50,651 bases of DNA, from assembly GCA_017616165.1 (NCBI GenBank), contig JAFZYR010000034.1:1-50651 (forward strand). The letters are read 5' to 3'. Source of the DNA: Treponema sp. (lineage in GTDB: Bacteria; Spirochaetota; Spirochaetia; Treponematales; Treponemataceae). Positions within the stretch are counted from its first letter, which is position 1. The number at the start of each line of letters is the position of its first letter. The notes below the pieces were generated by a model. That model worked only from the letters and a program-made list of their open reading frames with translations, had not been told where the DNA came from and ran no database searches. Of the stretch, positions 33,742 to 42,804 are shown piece by piece. The position numbers and the translations under genes were made by a program.

Positions 33742-34635
33742 TTATTTGGTCTGCTTAGGCTTAATTTCTTTAATACTAAACATAACCTTCCATTTTGATG
33801 AATCAGGACTATATCTCTTTAATTTGTACTTAATCATATAATCCTTTCCAGGAGAAAATACATATTCAAGCTTGGCATTGTAAATTTCTGCCGGTGAAAT
33901 AAAAAGATTTCCCGGGTCGTCAATATTAAAGCGGATTTCAATAAGATCCTTTACGTTTACATTTACAAAGCCGTCTTCAGTCTGATTTAAGATTTTGTAT
34001 ACATCAAAAAGCTCGTTTTCTACAAAGGTTGGAAAAAGATGCTTGTTAAACTTAAGTCTTGCGCAGGAACGAGGATCTACAAAGATATTCTTAAAGGTCC
34101 ATTTATCAAAAACCTGTGATACAGTTGACTGCAGTGGTACAAGCTTATCTTCCTTTCCTTCTTTTTTGGCTGGAACAACCTGAATTGTTTCCATTACAGC
34201 CTGGGCATTAAGATAACCCTCCGGCGGATCCATGGTAAAATAAAGTGTACAGGTTTGGGTAGTTTCTTCTTCCGGAATAAAATTCATTTCCCATTCAGGA
34301 AGATCTTCAAGCTCTTCTTCGGTTTCGGCATCACAAACTACGGTATATTCAATGTTATTTGGAATTTCTGCAGCCTGAATAAGGGAGATATCAAGCTGAA
34401 GGCCTTTTTTTTCAAGAACTAAATCACACATTTCTGCATAGGGCAGAAGCTGGAATATCTGAATAAGCTCTTCATCAGAAGGCTCAATGGTTCCCGATTT
34501 TACAACAACGCGTGTTACAACAAATACATTTGATTCAAGATTTTCAGCCTTAATTGGCATTGCAAGGCCCTTTGTACTCTTACATGAAACAAAAACTAAA
34601 GCTAAAAGAATAAAAAATACACTTAATTTTTTCAT
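33742..34635 (-). CDS. Lipoprotein of unknown function
   Basis: The 297-residue protein has a lipoprotein signal with lipobox FVSC (Cys18). The mature part is rich in beta strands, without a recognisable catalytic motif. Short acidic stretches occur around 95-130, and the end is basic. I do not recognise the family; other treponemal lipoproteins of this size are uncharacterised. It is convergent with the GH57-like gene, with 12 bases between stops, and has its own promoter. Confidence 0.75.
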   Translation of the reverse strand: MKKLSVFFILLALVFVSCKSTKGLAMPIKAENLESNVFVVTRVVVKSGTIEPSDEELIQIFQLLPYAEMCDLVLEKKGLQLDISLIQAAEIPNNIEYTVVCDAETEEELEDLPEWEMNFIPEEETTQTCTLYFTMDPPEGYLNAQAVMETIQVVPAKKEGKEDKLVPLQSTVSQVFDKWTFKNIFVDPRSCARLKFNKHLFPTFVENELFDVYKILNQTEDGFVNVNVKDLIEIRFNIDDPGNLFISPAEIYNAKLEYVFSPGKDYMIKYKLKRYSPDSSKWKVMFSIKEIKPKQTK

Positions 34636-34642
34636 ATTTAAT

Positions 34643-34670
34643 AGTTTAAACTAATTATTGGTAGTGTCAA
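34643..34670 (-). promoter_or_regulatory. Promoter of the 33742-34635 lipoprotein gene, predicted leaderless
   Basis: On the minus strand a perfect TTGACA (34665-34670), a 16-base spacer and TAAACT (34643-34648), seven bases before the ATG. No Shine-Dalgarno. Confidence 0.7.
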
Positions 34671-34719
34671 GAACTATTTTGTATTTATTTGAATAATAAG
34701 GATATAATGAATTATTATA

Positions 34720-34748
34720 TTAACAAATAATAAAAAGTAATGTATAAT
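34720..34748 (+). promoter_or_regulatory. Promoter of the chemoreceptor gene
   Basis: TTAACA (34720-34725), a 17-base spacer and a perfect TATAAT (34743-34748), giving a leader of about 80 bases with TGGAG before the ATG. A second TATAAT at 34703-34708 has a poorer -35. No flagellar sigma-28 pattern is seen. The 199-base gap holds nothing else recognisable. Confidence 0.65.
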
Positions 34749-34834
34749 AAATTATTAGAGTAAAACAATTTAAAAAATAGTCAATTGGAGTTTATGCATA
34801 TTTACATTCACAAAAATTATGGAGACTATTTTTT

Positions 34835-36730
34835 ATGAGTAAGAAACCTAAAACACCAAAACCACCAAAGCCAGGAATTTGGCTTCCGTGGTATGCATAT
34901 TTATTTATTGTTCTTATTTACATAACACCATTTTTGTTATTAACACCTCTTGGACTTATCACAGAACTTTTTACAAATGATGAATTTGCAATCATTTTTG
35001 CACATCCTTTGATTAATGCTATTACGGTTGTTACTTTAATTATTGCTCTTGCAATGGCCTTCTGGGAAAGAAAATTTTTGTCTGAATACAGAGAAACCCC
35101 GGAATTAATAGCAAAAACAAATAAAAAGCTTAAGATAGCCGCTCTTGGAAATATTGTTATCCCAATTTCTTTGCAGATTGTTCAGGGTACTGCAATTAAC
35201 TGGTATATCAAATCACATAATATGAAGCTTGTTTCATTTGGAGACAGAAGTCCTACCTTGTTCATTTACATGATTCTTCTTGGTGCTCTGTTCGATATTG
35301 GTCTTTTGTTCTATATCCTTCAGGTTCGTACAATTGAACCACGTCTTCATATGATTCCTTTTACAAAGAAGGAGCTTCCGCTCGATTTGATTCAGCGTAA
35401 CGTACTTACCATGACCTTTGGTGTATTGGGTTGTATGTGTCTTATCTTTGTTACCTTGAACCCTAAGAGTATTTCTGATGGTGCCATTTCGGTTCAGGAA
35501 CGTCTTGCTCCAATTGCAATTTATTCGCTTTTGTACTTTGTTGTTGTAAATATGCTGCTTACTGATGATATTAAGGTTTGTATCAGAAGAATCAGCCGCG
35601 TAACTGATGCCCTTACTCAGAATGATTATACTGTAGAAAATCAGAAGGCAACAAACCGCAGTGAGCTTGGTCTTATTATTCTTGGTGTAAATCAGTTTAA
35701 GGAAAAAGCCAACAGAATCCTTAATCAGTTTGGTGATTCTGCAAAGCGTACTTCTTCTGAATCTGATGACCTTGTTTCGAACATGGATTCTACAAGACAT
35801 AACGTTGAAAACATTGCAGAATCCATTAAGAGAATTAAGGTTGAAATTGAAAATCAGTCTGCAGGTGTTCAGGAATCTAACTCATCTATCGAGCAGATTA
35901 TGGGTAACATCCGCTCGCTCAATAATTCTATTGAAGCACAGGCTACCGGAGTAACTCAGTCTTCTGCTGCCGTAGAAGAAATGGTTGCAAACATTGCCTC
36001 TGTATCTCAGATTCTTGAAAAGAACAGCGAAGTTGTAAACCTTCTTACAGATGCTTCGGAAAAGGGTTCGCAGCAGGTTAAAATTGCCGTTGAAACAGCC
36101 GAGGGTGTACTTCAGCAGTCTGCAGGTATTTTGCAGGCATCTAGCATCATCCAGAATATTGCAAGCCGAACAAACCTTCTTGCCATGAACGCTGCCATTG
36201 AGTCTGCACACGCCGGTGAAGCAGGTAAGGGTTTTGCTGTAGTAGCAGAAGAAATCCGTAAGCTTGCAGAGCAGTCTAGCTCACAGTCAAAAGCAATTGA
36301 TGAAAATCTTCATAGTCTTTCTGAGGCTATCAGTCATATTACAATTGATATTGGTCACGTTAAAACAGCCTTTGAAAGTATTTATGATCTTTCTCAAAAG
36401 GTTCGTCAGCAGGAATCTGTTATTGCCAATGCAATGGAAGAACAGAATGCCGGTAACCAGCAGGTACTCGAAGCCATGCGTGCAATCAGCGATTCTACTT
36501 CTGAGGTTAAGAATGGTTCTGCCGAAATGCTTGTTGGTGGAGAACAGATCCTCCGCGAAATGCAGAGTCTTTCCGAAGTAACCAGAAACATTGCAGAAAC
36601 AATGAATCAGATTACAAACTTCTCTCAGCATATTACCGACGCCGTAGCAGTAACCACAGCTTCTTCTAACAGCACAAAGCAGAGCGTTTCCGGTCTGCTC
36701 GACGAGCTTGATACATTCAAGTTGAGTTAA
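34835..36730 (+). CDS. Methyl-accepting chemotaxis protein with polytopic membrane domain
   Basis: The 631-residue chemoreceptor has a Lys/Pro-rich cytoplasmic start ([14 protein letters not shown]) and about six membrane helices to residue 245, with no sizeable periplasmic ligand domain. A HAMP-like linker follows, then a long coiled-coil signalling domain. The hairpin tip (about 439-482) reads [37 protein letters not shown] in overlapping segments, typical of CheA/CheW-binding receptors. The sensor is probably the membrane domain itself, or input comes from a partner. A LUD-domain gene follows after 12 bases. Confidence 0.94.
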   Translation: MSKKPKTPKPPKPGIWLPWYAYLFIVLIYITPFLLLTPLGLITELFTNDEFAIIFAHPLINAITVVTLIIALAMAFWERKFLSEYRETPELIAKTNKKLKIAALGNIVIPISLQIVQGTAINWYIKSHNMKLVSFGDRSPTLFIYMILLGALFDIGLLFYILQVRTIEPRLHMIPFTKKELPLDLIQRNVLTMTFGVLGCMCLIFVTLNPKSISDGAISVQERLAPIAIYSLLYFVVVNMLLTDDIKVCIRRISRVTDALTQNDYTVENQKATNRSELGLIILGVNQFKEKANRILNQFGDSAKRTSSESDDLVSNMDSTRHNVENIAESIKRIKVEIENQSAGVQESNSSIEQIMGNIRSLNNSIEAQATGVTQSSAAVEEMVANIASVSQILEKNSEVVNLLTDASEKGSQQVKIAVETAEGVLQQSAGILQASSIIQNIASRTNLLAMNAAIESAHAGEAGKGFAVVAEEIRKLAEQSSSQSKAIDENLHSLSEAISHITIDIGHVKTAFESIYDLSQKVRQQESVIANAMEEQNAGNQQVLEAMRAISDSTSEVKNGSAEMLVGGEQILREMQSLSEVTRNIAETMNQITNFSQHITDAVAVTTASSNSTKQSVSGLLDELDTFKLS

Positions 36731-36742
36731 GGAGAGCCACTA

Positions 36743-37381
36743 ATGTTAGAACCAATTAAAAAACTGTATGAAAAAAAAGGGCCTGCTGTTGTTAAGGCAT
36801 TGGAAAAGCGACACTTTGAAGCTTATTATGTTTCGGATAAGGACGCTGCAGTAAAAAAGATTTTGGAAATTATTCCTAAGAATCATTCTGTTTCCTGGGG
36901 CGGCTGTATGACTATGGACCAGCTTGGACTTAAGGAAAAGCTGGTTGCAGGCGGTTATGCAATTATTGACCGTGATACAGCTTCTACTCCGGACGAGCGC
37001 GAAGCTTTATTGCACAAGGCCTTGAACTGCGGTTCTTTTATTATGAGTTCTAACGCCATTACAGAAGACGGCCAGCTGTTCAATATTGACGGCAAGGGAA
37101 ACCGTGTTGCAGCTTTAATCTATGGTCCTGAAAACGTAATAATTATTGCAGGTATGAATAAGGTTGTTCAGGATATGGATGCAGCCTATGCACGTGTACG
37201 CGGTTATTCTGCTCCTGCAAATGCACAGAGGTTTGATATTGATACTCCTTGTAATAAGATCGGCGAGTGTGCAGACTGTATGTCCAGCGGGACAATCTGT
37301 GCGCAGTTTGTAACAACAAGGTTTTGTAAGCCGGCAGGAAGAATCAAGGTTGTGCTTATTGGCGAAGACCTGGGATTATAA
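36743..37381 (+). CDS. LUD-domain protein (LutC/YkgG-like)
   Basis: The 212-residue protein matches the LUD (DUF162) family, some members of which take part in lactate oxidation (LutB/LutC). The SWGGCMTMDQLGL, FIMSSNAITEDGQLFNIDG and GPENVIIIAGMNKVV blocks are characteristic. The C-terminal cysteines (CADCMSSGTIC near 178-188) may bind metal. The lut partners (Fe-S proteins LutA/LutB) are absent here, so lactate use is unproved. It follows the chemoreceptor closely and ends before a long hairpin at 37400-37473. Confidence 0.88.
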   Translation: MLEPIKKLYEKKGPAVVKALEKRHFEAYYVSDKDAAVKKILEIIPKNHSVSWGGCMTMDQLGLKEKLVAGGYAIIDRDTASTPDEREALLHKALNCGSFIMSSNAITEDGQLFNIDGKGNRVAALIYGPENVIIIAGMNKVVQDMDAAYARVRGYSAPANAQRFDIDTPCNKIGECADCMSSGTICAQFVTTRFCKPAGRIKVVLIGEDLGL

Positions 37382-37399
37382 GTAATATACAAACAATAG

Positions 37400-37473
37400 G
37401 TGCCTGTGCCAGTCTGCCGAGCCAAGAGATGGAACCTTATGAATCTCTTGGCTCGACATCCTGTCACAGGCAC
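37400..37473. repeat. Long two-part inverted repeat, possible terminator
   Basis: The outer stem GTGCCTGTG (37400-37408) pairs with CACAGGCAC (37465-37473). The inner stem GAGCCAAGAGAT (37419-37430) pairs with ATCTCTTGGCTC (37443-37454). Both are perfect. AAATA and a run of T follow at 37474-37486, six bases before the OmpA-domain gene start region. It may end the LUD transcript or fold in the leader of the next gene. It is unlike the other repeat families in the window. Confidence 0.75.
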
Positions 37474-37488
37474 AAATATTTTTTTATT

Positions 37489-38700
37489 ATGAAAAAAAAG
37501 TTTTCATTATTCACAATTTGTCTCTTCCTCGCGGCTTCTCTTACGGCCCAGACCACTTCCTTAGATTACAACGGAACCGACAACTACATCCTCACAGAGC
37601 GCACCGATTTACGCAGGTATGACAATAACAAGTATATTGGTCTTATGAGCAGGGAGGTTAAGTCGTTTATTGTACCTTCTTATTCTGACGGTCGCAGGGT
37701 TTATGAAGGTGATTTTTATGTTGAACAGGATACTAAGCATTCGGCGGTAGCTTTGGATGACGGTATTCATGATGCTATTGTTTCTGTTTTTGCTATAGAT
37801 GAAGAAGGCACCTTTGAAATGCTGGAGGATAACGGGTATCCTTCGTTCAGGAGCTTTCCTGCTTATCCTCAAAAGGAGCTTGAAAAGGGCGAAAGCTGGA
37901 CTGCAACCTCTGAGCGTGCTGTGGATCCAAGGGGAGACGGTGTAATTACCAGAATGCCTATTTATGTTCAGTACACTTACAGCTCAGACCAGATTTTTAA
38001 TGGACGTCCGGTTTATGTAATTAAGGCTGCCTGGGCCACACGCTACGGAACAAATACAAAATACATAGACCTGGATGGAGACCCCGAGCTTAAGTCTGCA
38101 ACGGGTAAGCATGATGCTACAATTTATCTTGATAAGGAAACAGGAGCTGCACTGCTTATTCGCGATCAGGTAGATGAAAGCTTTACTTATAATTCAGGGG
38201 AAAAGATTGCCTACAAGGGAACAATTTCTTTATTTACAGAATATCCTGCCAGTGTAAATACACAGGAGCTCATGGATGACATTGACCTTCTTGTACAAGA
38301 AGCAGATATAGATTATAAAGATACTGATGCGGGCTTAATGCTCATAATAAAGGACCTTCAGTTTGTTGCAAACAGTCCTGAGCTTTTGCCTGGGGAAGAA
38401 AAACGTCTGGACCAGATTGCAGCACTTCTTAAAAAGGTACCGCAAAACCAGATTCTGGTAGAAGGTCATACTGCAAGAGTAGGCGATGAATCAGACGAGC
38501 TTGGACTTTCTTTGGAACGTGCTCATACAATCGTTCGGGAGCTTACAGCACGCGGTGTACCTAAGGACCAGTTTATTACAAAGGGCAGTGGTGGAACCAA
38601 GCCGGTTGCAGACAACGACACTCCGGAAGGAAGAGCACGAAACAGACGAGTTGAGATAACGATATTAACAAACCGTACGTCATTGCGAGGAACAAAGTGA
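37489..38700 (+). CDS. OmpA-domain exported protein
   Basis: The ATG at 37489 gives a clean signal peptide (KKKFSLFTICLFLAASLTAQ) and 403 residues; a start at 37429 would be inside the hairpin and is rejected. A beta-rich N-terminal domain of about 260 residues precedes a C-terminal OmpA/MotB peptidoglycan-binding domain. That domain contains ILVEGHTARVGDE, LSLERAHTIVRELTARGV and NRRVEITIL. It should anchor to peptidoglycan in the periplasm. The last seven residues (TSLRGTK) and the stop come from a REP-like repeat arm. Confidence 0.9.
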   Translation: MKKKFSLFTICLFLAASLTAQTTSLDYNGTDNYILTERTDLRRYDNNKYIGLMSREVKSFIVPSYSDGRRVYEGDFYVEQDTKHSAVALDDGIHDAIVSVFAIDEEGTFEMLEDNGYPSFRSFPAYPQKELEKGESWTATSERAVDPRGDGVITRMPIYVQYTYSSDQIFNGRPVYVIKAAWATRYGTNTKYIDLDGDPELKSATGKHDATIYLDKETGAALLIRDQVDESFTYNSGEKIAYKGTISLFTEYPASVNTQELMDDIDLLVQEADIDYKDTDAGLMLIIKDLQFVANSPELLPGEEKRLDQIAALLKKVPQNQILVEGHTARVGDESDELGLSLERAHTIVRELTARGVPKDQFITKGSGGTKPVADNDTPEGRARNRRVEITILTNRTSLRGTK

Positions 38701-38702
38701 CA
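38678..38702. repeat. REP-like half element in the OmpA-gene 3' end (family B)
   Basis: The sequence CGTCATTGCGAGGAAC followed by AAAGTGACA is a family B arm. It encodes the final residues and stop codon of the OmpA-domain protein and ends at the ribosome binding site of the HD-domain gene. Confidence 0.7.
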
Positions 38703-38716
38703 TGGGAGGAACTTTT

Positions 38717-39424
38717 ATGACCGACGAACAGAAAAACGAGCTTTTTACAGATGTATTTGAGCTTCTGGACATTTATAAGGAATATTCACCGCATCATGCA
38801 GACGGCACCAATAATTTAGAAAACATAAAGCCTGCAATCATTAATATGATTGATTATATTATAAAGGATCCAATGGAGGCTGCTGCACTCAAGGACTGGC
38901 TTGATAATACAGACTTCTGGACCGCACCTGCAAGCACCAAATTTCACGGTAACTTTAAAGGCGGCTTGAGCCTTCATACACTCATGGTTATTAAGCAGGC
39001 ACTTGAGTTTGCAAAGCCTGTACTCGATAACTTTTTTACCTCTCCGGGTGCAAACAATTATACACTTACAGCTAAGGATATTTTTGTAAGCGCCCTTGTA
39101 CATGACTTTTGCAAAACCGGCTTTTACGGAGTAGAATACCGCAACACTAAGGATATCAGCGGCAACTGGGTAAAACAGCCTTTTTATAAGACAAAATCAG
39201 AAAACCGAAACCTTGGACACGGCAACGAATCTGTGCTTATGCTGCTAAAAATCATGCCTTCTATGATAGAAAACCGCATGGTTTTAGAAGCAGTAAGCCG
39301 CCACATGGGCTTTAGCGACCTGAGCGACAGCGAAAAATACAACTATTCCAACTTCCTCGAAAATCCGCTGGTTGTCCTGCTACAGCTTGCCGACCAGACA
39401 GCAGCTCAGTGGTTTGGCTGCTAA
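38717..39424 (+). CDS. HD-domain phosphohydrolase-like protein
   Basis: The ATG at 38717 follows GGGAGGA by six bases and is preferred over an ATG at 38702 inside that site; it gives 235 residues. Candidate metal residues are His in LSLHTLMV, the His-Asp pair in ALVHDFCK, His in GHGNESV and His in SRHMGF, in the order expected for HD hydrolases. The substrate is unknown; nucleotide or nucleic-acid phosphate is typical. It follows the OmpA-domain gene by 16 bases and is followed by a REP-like hairpin. Confidence 0.78.
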   Translation: MTDEQKNELFTDVFELLDIYKEYSPHHADGTNNLENIKPAIINMIDYIIKDPMEAAALKDWLDNTDFWTAPASTKFHGNFKGGLSLHTLMVIKQALEFAKPVLDNFFTSPGANNYTLTAKDIFVSALVHDFCKTGFYGVEYRNTKDISGNWVKQPFYKTKSENRNLGHGNESVLMLLKIMPSMIENRMVLEAVSRHMGFSDLSDSEKYNYSNFLENPLVVLLQLADQTAAQWFGC

Positions 39425-39431
39425 TATTTAA

Positions 39432-39501
39432 CGTCATTGCGAGGAGTGTAACGACGTGGCAATCTAAAAAAATGGATTGCCACGCTTCGCTCGCAATGTC
39501 G
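39432..39501. repeat. REP-like inverted repeat after the HD-domain gene (family B)
   Basis: The left arm (39432-39466) has CGTCATTGCGAGGAG and GACGTGGCAATCTA. The right arm (39474-39501) has GGATTGCCACG and CTCGCAATGTCG. They form a near-perfect hairpin with a short A-rich loop. Confidence 0.85.
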
Positions 39502-39549
39502 AAATATTTAATAATATTTAATAATTTTAATAATATTAAAGTTTTTCTA

Positions 39550-39578
39550 TTGTCAATAATTAATATTTAGTTTATATT
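39550..39578 (+). promoter_or_regulatory. Promoter of the 2-oxoacid oxidoreductase operon
   Basis: TTGTCA (39550-39555), a 17-base spacer and TATATT (39573-39578), with TGGAG before the ATG at 39608. The region around it is very AT-rich. Confidence 0.65.
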
Positions 39579-39607
39579 ATACTTAATCACTATTATATGG
39601 AGTATTT

Positions 39608-39820
39608 ATGGCTAAAGGTCGACCTTTAATCAATATGGAACGCTGCAAAGGCTGCGAGCTATGCATCCGCGTATGTCCTAAAAAAATCCTTGAAATGTCA
39701 AAAGAAACAAATAGTCAGGGTGTTCATTATCCTGTTTGTATTGATGAGGCAAACTGTATTGCCTGCGCTTTCTGTGCAACTATGTGTCCTGATTGCGTTA
39801 TTGAAATTGAGGCAGAGTAG
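39608..39820 (+). CDS. Delta (ferredoxin) subunit of 2-oxoacid:ferredoxin oxidoreductase
   Basis: The 70-residue protein is a two-cluster ferredoxin with Cys13/16/19/23 and Cys50/53/56/60, both in CxxCxxCxxxCP form. It passes electrons from the thiamine-dependent core to free ferredoxin. It starts the four-gene operon, two bases ahead of the alpha subunit gene. Confidence 0.93.
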   Translation: MAKGRPLINMERCKGCELCIRVCPKKILEMSKETNSQGVHYPVCIDEANCIACAFCATMCPDCVIEIEAE

Positions 39821-39822
39821 AT

Positions 39823-40881
39823 ATGAGTAAGAAAGTTTTAATGAAAGGTAACGAAGCAATTGGCGAAGCTGCAATCCGTGCCGGCTGCCGCTTTTATTTT
39901 GCTTATCCGATTACTCCACAAAATGAAATTCCGGCTTATATGGCAAAGCGTCTCCCTCAGGAAAAGGGCTGCTTTTTACAGGCAGAAAGTGAGCTTGCCG
40001 CTATAAATATGGTTATGGGTGCCAGTGCCGCTGGTGCTCGCGCAATGACTTCATCTTCTTCTCCTGGAATCTCGCTTAAGCAGGAGGGTATTTCTTATCT
40101 TTCCGGTGCACAGCTTCCGGCAGTTATCGTAAACATGATGCGTGGAGGCCCTGGTCTTGGAAACATCAGTGGTGCTCAGGGAGACTACTTTCAGGCAACA
40201 AGAGGCGGCGGTAACGGTGACTATCATGTTGTAGTTATTGCCCCTGGTACTGTTCAGGAAATGGCCGACTGTACTGTAAAAGCCTTTGAAATTGCAGATA
40301 AATATCGCGTAGTTTGTATGATTTTAGGAGACGGATATCTTGGACAAATGAGTGAGCCATGTATCCTTCCTGAATATGTTACACAGTTCCCTCCAAAGCC
40401 TTGGGCTCTCACAGGACGAACTGCAGACCGCGAAAATAACATTGCTCTTTCACTTCGCCTTAATGGTGATGACTATGATTTGAACAAGCATACAAAAGAG
40501 CTTTTTGAAAATTACGACAAGATTCAGGCTAATGAAACAATGAGCGAAACCTACATGTGTGATGACGCCGACATTGTTCTTACAGGTTATGGTACTGCAG
40601 CCCGTGTTTGCAAAAAGGCAGTTAAGATGCTTCGCGAACAGGGAATTAAGGCAGGACTTTTCAGACCAATTACACTCTGGCCGTTCCCACAGAAGGAGCT
40701 CGAAGCAGCCTGCGCTAAGGCAAAGAAAATCCTTACCGTAGAAATGTCTATGGGACAGATGGTTCAGGATGTTAAGCTTTACAGCGGACACAAGGTTAGT
40801 GATGTTGATTTCTACGGCGAGCCTGGTGGAATCATTCCTAAAGTAGATGCAATTATTGAGAAGGTAAAAAGCTATGTCTAA
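39823..40881 (+). CDS. vorB: Alpha subunit, VorB/KorA-type 2-oxoacid:ferredoxin oxidoreductase
   Basis: This 352-residue subunit forms, with the beta subunit, the enzyme that converts a 2-oxoacid and CoA to acyl-CoA, CO2 and reduced ferredoxin. KGNEAIGEAAIRAGCRFYF and YPITPQNEIPAYM, then SSSSPGISLKQEGISYL and RGGPGLGN, fit the 3-methyl-2-oxobutanoate (VorB) subgroup best. 2-oxoglutarate (KorA) is the alternative. It overlaps the beta gene by eight bases. A nearby acyl-CoA synthetase at 48.6 kb fits branched-chain acid metabolism, but that link is inferred. Confidence 0.9.
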   Translation: MSKKVLMKGNEAIGEAAIRAGCRFYFAYPITPQNEIPAYMAKRLPQEKGCFLQAESELAAINMVMGASAAGARAMTSSSSPGISLKQEGISYLSGAQLPAVIVNMMRGGPGLGNISGAQGDYFQATRGGGNGDYHVVVIAPGTVQEMADCTVKAFEIADKYRVVCMILGDGYLGQMSEPCILPEYVTQFPPKPWALTGRTADRENNIALSLRLNGDDYDLNKHTKELFENYDKIQANETMSETYMCDDADIVLTGYGTAARVCKKAVKMLREQGIKAGLFRPITLWPFPQKELEAACAKAKKILTVEMSMGQMVQDVKLYSGHKVSDVDFYGEPGGIIPKVDAIIEKVKSYV

Positions 40882-41662
40882 GAAATATGAATTTCCTAAA
40901 TCAATGAAGGATAATAAGACTCACTACTGCGGCGGCTGCGGACACGGAATCGTTCACAAGCTCATTGCACAGGTAATTGATGAATTGAATATCCAGAGCG
41001 ATGTCCTTCTTGTTGCACCGGTTGGATGTGCAGTTTATGCCTACAATTATATCAATGTTGATTCCTGTGAAGCAGCTCATGGTCGTGCACCTGCAGTTGC
41101 AACTGGTATGAAGCGCGTTCATCCGGATAAGGTTGTAATCAGCTATCAGGGTGACGGTGACCTTCTTGCAATTGGTATGGGTGAAACAGTTCACGCTGCA
41201 AACCGTGGTGAAAATATCACAGTAATCTTTATCAACAACGCAATTTACGGAATGACCGGTGGTCAGATGGCTCCGACTTCTCTTGTTGGTCAGGTAACAA
41301 AAACTAGTCCATATGGCCGCGATGCCGAGGATGTTGGTTATCCTATCCGTGCCTGCGAGCTTTTAAACACACTTGTTGAACCAAAATATATTGAGCGCTG
41401 TGCAGTTTATGATGTAAAGCATATTAATCAGACAAAGGCTGCAATTAAAAAGGCACTTACATATCAGAAGGAAGGCAAGGGCTACAGCTTTGTAGAAGTT
41501 CTTTCTATGTGTCCTACAAACTGGGGCGTTGCTCCAACTGTTGCTGCAGACTGGGTTAAGGATCAGATGGAGCCTTATTATCCGCTTGGAGTTTTCCGCG
41601 ATGTACCTGCAGGTAATACTCCGGATGCAGCTAAGCCTGTTGCTGGTGTAGTAGTAAAGTAG
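40874..41662 (+). CDS. Beta (TPP-binding) subunit of 2-oxoacid:ferredoxin oxidoreductase
   Basis: The 262-residue subunit binds thiamine diphosphate. The cofactor motif is GDGD at 93-96 with Asn121-Asn122 some 25 residues later, followed by YGMTGGQMAPTS. The N-terminal CGGCGHG (19-25) is part of a metal-cluster motif of this family. CPTNWG near 213-218 is also conserved. Length is normal for the split four-subunit enzyme. Confidence 0.94.
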   Translation: MSKKYEFPKSMKDNKTHYCGGCGHGIVHKLIAQVIDELNIQSDVLLVAPVGCAVYAYNYINVDSCEAAHGRAPAVATGMKRVHPDKVVISYQGDGDLLAIGMGETVHAANRGENITVIFINNAIYGMTGGQMAPTSLVGQVTKTSPYGRDAEDVGYPIRACELLNTLVEPKYIERCAVYDVKHINQTKAAIKKALTYQKEGKGYSFVEVLSMCPTNWGVAPTVAADWVKDQMEPYYPLGVFRDVPAGNTPDAAKPVAGVVVK

Positions 41663-41680
41663 GGTGCAGGAGGATTTGAT

Positions 41681-42232
41681 ATGACAACAGAAATAATTTT
41701 TGCAGGCTTTGGTGGACAGGGTGTTATCCTTGCCGGAAAGATTTTGACACTTGCAGGAATGAGTGAAGATAAGTTTGTTTCTCATATTCCTTCCTACGGT
41801 GCAGAAATGCGCGGTGGTACTGCCAACTGTTCAGTTATCGTAAGTGATGAAGAGGTTGCTTCTCCTGTAATCGAAAAGCCAGATGTAGTAGTAGCTTTGA
41901 ATAAGCCGTCTATGACAAAGTTTGAAGAATGGCTTAAGCCCGGCGGACTTTTAATTTACAACTCAAGCTTGATTGATACAGAACCAACCCGTAAGGATAT
42001 CAGAGTGCTTGCACTTCCTTGTAACGAAATGGCAGAGGAAACAAATAACCCTCGCGGTGCAAACATGGTAGTACTCGGCTGTCTTGCAAAGGTAATTCCC
42101 GGCATGATTAGCGGTCCAAAGCCGTTTGAGTTTGCCTTGGATGAAGCAATCAGTGAGAGAAATAAGAAGTTTAATCCGATTAATATTGCTACGATTGAAG
42201 CTGCATTTAATAAGGAGTATGAAATAAAATGA
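41681..42232 (+). CDS. Gamma subunit of 2-oxoacid:ferredoxin oxidoreductase
   Basis: The 183-residue subunit opens with the family signature FAGFGGQGVILAGKIL at 8-23. SYGAEMRGGTANCSVIVS follows near 45, and YNSSL near 100. It completes the four-subunit set (delta, alpha, beta, gamma). A GGAGG lies before its ATG. Its stop overlaps the start of the XRE-cupin regulator gene (ATGA), coupling enzyme and regulator. Confidence 0.94.
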   Translation: MTTEIIFAGFGGQGVILAGKILTLAGMSEDKFVSHIPSYGAEMRGGTANCSVIVSDEEVASPVIEKPDVVVALNKPSMTKFEEWLKPGGLLIYNSSLIDTEPTRKDIRVLALPCNEMAEETNNPRGANMVVLGCLAKVIPGMISGPKPFEFALDEAISERNKKFNPINIATIEAAFNKEYEIK

Positions 42233-42804
42233 GTGAAAAGAATAAAATTGGTGCAAAGGTAAAGCTGGTTCGCGAAAACCGTAAGCTTAGCATAGATGAT
42301 GTAAGCGAAAGAACAAACTTAAGCAAGGAAATGATTGCAAGCATTGAAGACGGAAGCCTTGTTCCAAACTTAACTCCGCTTATTAAAATTGCACGCGTGC
42401 TTGGTGTTCGCCTTGGTACCTTTATGGATGACGACGAAAACCTTGGACCTGTAGTTTCACGCGCTGCAGACAAAAAGGAAGTAACACGCTTCAGCGACCG
42501 TGGAAATGCAGTAAACTCTGACCTTGACTTTTACACACTTGCAAAGGACAAGGCCGGCCGCCACATGGATCCGTTTGTAATTGATATTTTCCCAAGCTCA
42601 GAAGAAGAAATCAAAACCTCTACCCACGAAGGCGAAGAGTTCATCTATGTACTGGAAGGCGAGGTAGAAATCATTTACGGTAAGGATACTTACGAGCTCA
42701 AAGCAGGAGATTCAATTTACTACGAATCAATTGTTGCGCATCACGTTCACAGCCACGGAGAAAATCCTGCAAAGATACTCGCAGTCGTTTATACTCCGGC
42801 GTAA
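42229..42804 (+). CDS. XRE-type regulator with cupin domain
   Basis: The 191-residue protein has a helix-turn-helix of the Cro/C1 type (about 8-66) and a C-terminal cupin (about 115-188). The cupin contains THEGEEFIYVLEGEVEI and AGDSIYYESIVAHHVHS, with metal-binding-type histidines. Such regulators sense a small metabolite with the cupin. The coupling to the gamma subunit makes it a probable regulator of the oxidoreductase operon. The gene ends right before a REP-like arm. Confidence 0.92.
   Translation: MSEKNKIGAKVKLVRENRKLSIDDVSERTNLSKEMIASIEDGSLVPNLTPLIKIARVLGVRLGTFMDDDENLGPVVSRAADKKEVTRFSDRGNAVNSDLDFYTLAKDKAGRHMDPFVIDIFPSSEEEIKTSTHEGEEFIYVLEGEVEIIYGKDTYELKAGDSIYYESIVAHHVHSHGENPAKILAVVYTPA

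Noticed and set aside
34643..34748. Flagellar sigma-28 promoter before the chemoreceptor gene
   Set aside because: No TAAA-N15-GCCGATAA-like pattern is present; a sigma-70-type pair fits better.
35234..35800. 188-residue minus-strand open frame opposite the chemoreceptor
   Set aside because: The frame overlaps the receptor's membrane part; the translation is Lys/Asn-rich and unlike any protein.
37429..37488. Upstream ATG for the OmpA-domain gene
   Set aside because: It lies in the inverted repeat and would bury the signal peptide 20 residues inside the protein.
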